The notes below the pieces were generated by a model. It ran no database searches, was not told the DNA's origin, and saw nothing but the letters and a program-made list of their open reading frames with translations. Shown here piece after piece: positions 5,300 through 7,398 of a stretch of 7,398 nucleotides of DNA (positions are counted from its first letter, which is position 1; the number at the start of each line of letters is the position of its first letter). A program made the translations under genes and the position numbers. Source of the stretch: Sediminispirochaeta sp. (GTDB taxonomy: Bacteria > Spirochaetota > Spirochaetia > DSM-16054 > Sediminispirochaetaceae); contig DSBN01000389.1 of NCBI GenBank assembly GCA_011046055.1, forward strand, positions 1-7,398. Reading direction: 5' to 3'.

Positions 5300-7195
5300 T
5301 TATTCTAAATTGAGTATTTTTTTCAAGCGTTCCGCGTTGACCCCAGCAACCTTCTGTATAAAAAAGCGCCACATCTCCCGTTCCCGCTCAAACTCCCTTC
5401 GAACCTCTCCGCTTCGGATTCGGTCCTCCAAATCGACGAGCTCGGCTGCCCCCTCATTCAGAAGGAACTCCCCAGCGACACTGTTGCCGCGAGCGAAGAA
5501 CTCCAGCGATTTCAATGCCAGAGCAAACGCAGCCTGAGCCCAAGCCAATTCACCGGCGAATACTCCCGGCATTGGATCGAGCTCGCCCTTCACACCCAAA
5601 ATATCCACCAGCTCCCGAAAAATGATCAGCCGGTACATATCTCCGAGAAACCTGCTGGCAGCGGTTCGCTCCTCGGCCTTTTTGACCGTTCCCTTGTAGT
5701 GGGCGATCCGCAGGTTTGGGTGAAAAATCCCCCTCACCCCTTTTGGAAGGCAGGAAAAGTAGAACTGCTGGTCCTCCGCCCGTCCTACCCATGAGAAGGT
5801 AAACGGCACCGCCCGGCGCAGCCCCTCATTGCTTATTCCGTACCCGCCCCCTTTGACCACCGGGTGACTTATCCCCTCCTCCACCCGGTCGAAGCGATTG
5901 TACAACGCCGTAGCCCTCCCGTGGGCGAAGGCTTTTTGAAAAAACATGTTCCCGCCCTTCCAGCTGTTGGGTATCGTCACATCGGGGCTGCGCAAAGAGC
6001 CGGCGTACCCATTTCGCTCGATATCGCTACTGTTGATGTACTCTCCCTCGTTGACCGCCAGGAGGACTTGCTCTCCATTGGCATCCGTGGCCGTCCCGCC
6101 CCAGTAGGGGTGACACAGGGTTTGGAGCCAAGTCTGTCCGGTGGCTTCGTAGAGTTCGCGGGATCTGAGCCCCTCGTCGGTGTCCAACTTGAATCCAGCT
6201 TTGATACCCCACAACTTTTCCAACAGAAGCTGACTGTACTTCAGGGCGTTGAAGTGGCGACCGTATTTTCCAAAAACCGAGAAGACACCCAACTTCTCCG
6301 CCGTCTCATCATCCCCTCCAGCCATGATCCGCCGCAACTCCTTCACCCGTGTCTCGGTCAGCACAATCACTCGGAGGTTGGAGTAGTTCTGCTCCCGCAA
6401 CAGCCACTCTACCCAGCAGCCCGCCGGCTCGTCCAAAGTAGCGTGGGTCACCGAAATCGACAACAGCACCGGCATTCGGTACCCTTGCGGCAGGACTCCC
6501 ATCTCTTTTTCAAAATCTATATCCAAGTCCAACTCTTCCAAACAGGCAACCAGCTCGTGTTCCTTGTTCGGTGCGTAGAGCGGCACTGGATGGTCGTAAT
6601 CCGCTACTTTTTCTCCCGGCTCCCGTCGCAGAGACCTGCTCAGCTCCTCGTCCCCAGGAGGAATGAGCATCTCTCCCGTCTCTTCGGGTAGGGTATACAG
6701 GGCATTGAGCTGCAGGACCACCTCCGTCGGTTCGAAGGGCTGGGAATTCGGCGAAAGACCTTGCAGCTGCCACTTCTGAAGCACCTCATCATCTCGAATA
6801 TCCAACTCCGGAGCCCAGACTTTCGACACCTCTTCCGCCAAAAGCTCAGTACTCATATCACTCTCAAAGAGCCCGAGTATCGTCTCGACCTTATCCTCCT
6901 GATCCGATCGGCTGTAATAGGACAAAAAAGACTCGACCCCGCGATGCAACAGCACTGCGGCACTACTAAGGCTCATCACCTTTTCCCTCGCATATAACTC
7001 ATCTGCGGCTAACGGCCGATACTTACCTTCGGCTATAAGGCGCAACAGCTCCACCATTTCGCCGACAGTCGCGTTGTCCTGCCCACCTGGTATCGAAAAA
7101 CCGCACAGTCCCGTACTCTTAGGCTCGCCGCCCAGACCGGTTATTGCTGCTACCGTATGTGTAAGAAGATCAAAAGCCCTCTCGTACCTGCTCAT
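5300..7195 (-). CDS. Putative GT-A-fold (GT2-like) glycosyltransferase, 631 residues, product unknown
   Basis: I do not recognise a named family. Residues 1-200 form an acidic region without known motifs. From about 240 a GT-A-like domain appears: a beta strand PVLLSISVTH (242-251), a second strand LRVIVLTE (274-281), GKYGRHFNALKYSQLL (309-324), and FKLDTDEG (335-342) carrying a DxD-type metal/nucleotide-sugar motif at 338-340. A GGGYGISNEGLRRA segment (449-462), GRAEDQQF (471-478, ED as in GT2 catalytic regions) and AHYK (498-501) complete the pattern. A helical, charged C-terminal tail follows (about 505-631). It probably moves a sugar from a nucleotide-sugar donor to a small or polymeric acceptor in the cytoplasm. 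Operon pairing with sucrose phosphorylase hints at glucoside or compatible-solute metabolism. ATG 7195 was chosen because AAAGGGG (7208-7202) lies 6 nt upstream; an extension to TTG 7252 would overlap the promoter. It is much longer than GT81 or GT78 glucosylglycerate/mannosylglycerate synthases. Confidence 0.65.
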   Translation of the reverse strand: MSRYERAFDLLTHTVAAITGLGGEPKSTGLCGFSIPGGQDNATVGEMVELLRLIAEGKYRPLAADELYAREKVMSLSSAAVLLHRGVESFLSYYSRSDQEDKVETILGLFESDMSTELLAEEVSKVWAPELDIRDDEVLQKWQLQGLSPNSQPFEPTEVVLQLNALYTLPEETGEMLIPPGDEELSRSLRREPGEKVADYDHPVPLYAPNKEHELVACLEELDLDIDFEKEMGVLPQGYRMPVLLSISVTHATLDEPAGCWVEWLLREQNYSNLRVIVLTETRVKELRRIMAGGDDETAEKLGVFSVFGKYGRHFNALKYSQLLLEKLWGIKAGFKLDTDEGLRSRELYEATGQTWLQTLCHPYWGGTATDANGEQVLLAVNEGEYINSSDIERNGYAGSLRSPDVTIPNSWKGGNMFFQKAFAHGRATALYNRFDRVEEGISHPVVKGGGYGISNEGLRRAVPFTFSWVGRAEDQQFYFSCLPKGVRGIFHPNLRIAHYKGTVKKAEERTAASRFLGDMYRLIIFRELVDILGVKGELDPMPGVFAGELAWAQAAFALALKSLEFFARGNSVAGEFLLNEGAAELVDLEDRIRSGEVRREFEREREMWRFFIQKVAGVNAERLKKILNLE

Positions 7196-7227
7196 CTCAG
7201 ACCCCTTTGGTTTGTTTCTTCTGAGAT
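7194..7227. promoter_or_regulatory. 7-bp inverted repeat spanning the -10 box, ribosome site and start codon of the glycosyltransferase gene
   Basis: ATCTCAG (7194-7200) and CTGAGAT (7221-7227) are perfect inverted repeats 20 bp apart. One arm overlaps the predicted -10 box and the other overlaps the ATG; the AAAGGGG ribosome site lies between them. If transcription starts near 7217 only one arm is in the RNA, so a DNA operator is more likely than an RNA hairpin. A longer transcript from further upstream would let the RNA fold. The repeat is short and could be chance. Confidence 0.35.
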
Positions 7228-7252
7228 TAGGGACCAACAGAAGAAAAGTCAA
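7224..7252 (-). promoter_or_regulatory. Candidate promoter for the glycosyltransferase/sucrose phosphorylase operon
   Basis: On the minus strand TTGACT (7252-7247, 5/6 match to -35) is followed after 17 nt by TAATCT (7229-7224, a weaker -10). Transcription would start near 7217, leaving a leader of about 22 nt with the ribosome site. The -35 box overlaps the edge of the repeat copy at 7251-7271, so insertion or loss of that repeat would change what lies upstream of the promoter. Confidence 0.5.
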
Positions 7253-7271
7253 TTAAGTGGTACGAAGCTTG
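7251..7271 (+). repeat. Third copy of the 15-bp repeat core, extended match to 3712-3732
   Basis: GTGGTACGAAGCTTG at 7257-7271 is identical to the arm of the 111-bp element. The six bases before it (AATTAA) match AATTGA before the copy at 3718 except at one position, so the direct repeat is 21 nt with one mismatch. It points away from the glycosyltransferase operon, mirroring the inverted copy at 3813-3828 on the other side of that operon. The inverted partner expected if this begins another element of the same kind is not inside the window. Confidence 0.8.
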
Positions 7272-7321
7272 AGCAAATTCTCAATTTGGAAGTCTAATGA
7301 CTTCCAAATTGAGAATTTGCT
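7272..7321. repeat. Perfect 23-bp inverted repeat (long hairpin) directly behind the repeat core
   Basis: Positions 7272-7294 and 7299-7321 are exact reverse complements separated by only TAAT. A perfect 23-bp stem is far beyond chance. There is no T-run on the downstream side, so it is not a standard terminator. The arm contains ATTCTCAATTTGGAAGT, which closely matches the arm of the next hairpin at the window end. A weaker stem (7322-7339, one bulge) follows it. Confidence 0.85.
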
Positions 7322-7363
7322 TCATTTGCATAGCAATGATTTGTGTTTCTAACTGTTGGAGGC

Positions 7364-7398
7364 ATTCTCATTTTGGAAAGTGCAAGTGCACTTTCCAA
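7364..7398. repeat. Second long hairpin, related in sequence to the first, truncated by the window end
   Basis: TTGGAAAGTGCA (7373-7384) and TGCACTTTCCAA (7387-7398) form a perfect 12-bp stem with a 2-nt gap, reaching the last base of the window. The preceding bases ATTCTCATT (7364-7372) continue the same motif seen in the first hairpin, so the stem probably extends beyond the window. The stretch 7272-7398 contains no convincing gene and consists mainly of these hairpins. Confidence 0.7.

Noticed and set aside
5864..6691. 275-codon open frame on the plus strand
   Set aside because: It lies antisense within the glycosyltransferase gene, shows no known motif and has low-complexity Arg/Leu/Pro/Val-rich composition typical of shadow frames.
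7272..7321. Rho-independent terminator
   Set aside because: The stem is very long and AT-rich with no T-run on either downstream side, and it lies upstream of the leftward operon; a repeat structure is a better description.

Overview
The window carries two metabolic transcription units that converge on a repeat, plus a truncated dehydrogenase gene at the left edge. Every complete gene looks intact. None of the predicted proteins has an obvious signal peptide or membrane segment, so all are expected in the cytoplasm. There are no rRNA, tRNA, CRISPR or transposase genes. The DNA is moderately GC-rich with AT-rich gaps between operons. The strong TTGACA promoters and purine-rich ribosome sites are typical of bacteria. 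The combination of a two-flavoprotein/DUF1667 operon with a Leuconostoc-type sucrose phosphorylase would suit a fermentative anaerobe such as a free-living spirochaete or a member of Bacillota or Thermotogota. No phylogenetic marker is present, so this placement is a weak guess.

Left part (1-3717). A partial minus-strand malate/L-lactate dehydrogenase (Ldh_2 family) diverges from a plus-strand three-gene operon. The operon encodes (i) a FAD-dependent dehydrogenase with a C-terminal BFD-like [2Fe-2S] domain, (ii) a FAD/NAD(P) pyridine-nucleotide oxidoreductase joined to it by an ATGA overlap, and (iii) a small four-cysteine DUF1667 protein. This gene set is usually annotated as an anaerobic glycerol-3-phosphate dehydrogenase system. 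The first subunit, however, has the active-site region of the L-2-hydroxyglutarate oxidase-like branch and lacks the GGK-TTYR motif of GlpA/GlpD. With an Ldh_2 gene next door, a 2-hydroxyacid substrate is at least as likely. The divergent gap holds two back-to-back promoters, each with a perfect TTGACA and a 17-nt spacer. One appears to start transcription at the ATG itself (leaderless). The other makes a roughly 100-nt leader with three hairpins.

Middle (3718-3840). The convergent gap is almost filled by a 111-bp element with perfect 16-bp terminal inverted repeats starting directly after the DUF1667 stop codon.

Right part (3841-7195, minus strand). A two-gene operon encodes a 631-residue putative GT-A-fold glycosyltransferase of unknown acceptor, followed 10 nt later by a GH13_18 sucrose phosphorylase. 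The pair suggests one enzyme that builds a glucoside and one that recovers glucose 1-phosphate from sucrose or a related glucoside.

Right end (7196-7398). The operon has its own promoter, abutting another copy of the 15-bp repeat core. Because of this copy the glycosyltransferase/phosphorylase module is bracketed by the repeat on both sides. Beyond it lie two related tandem long hairpins, the second cut by the window end.
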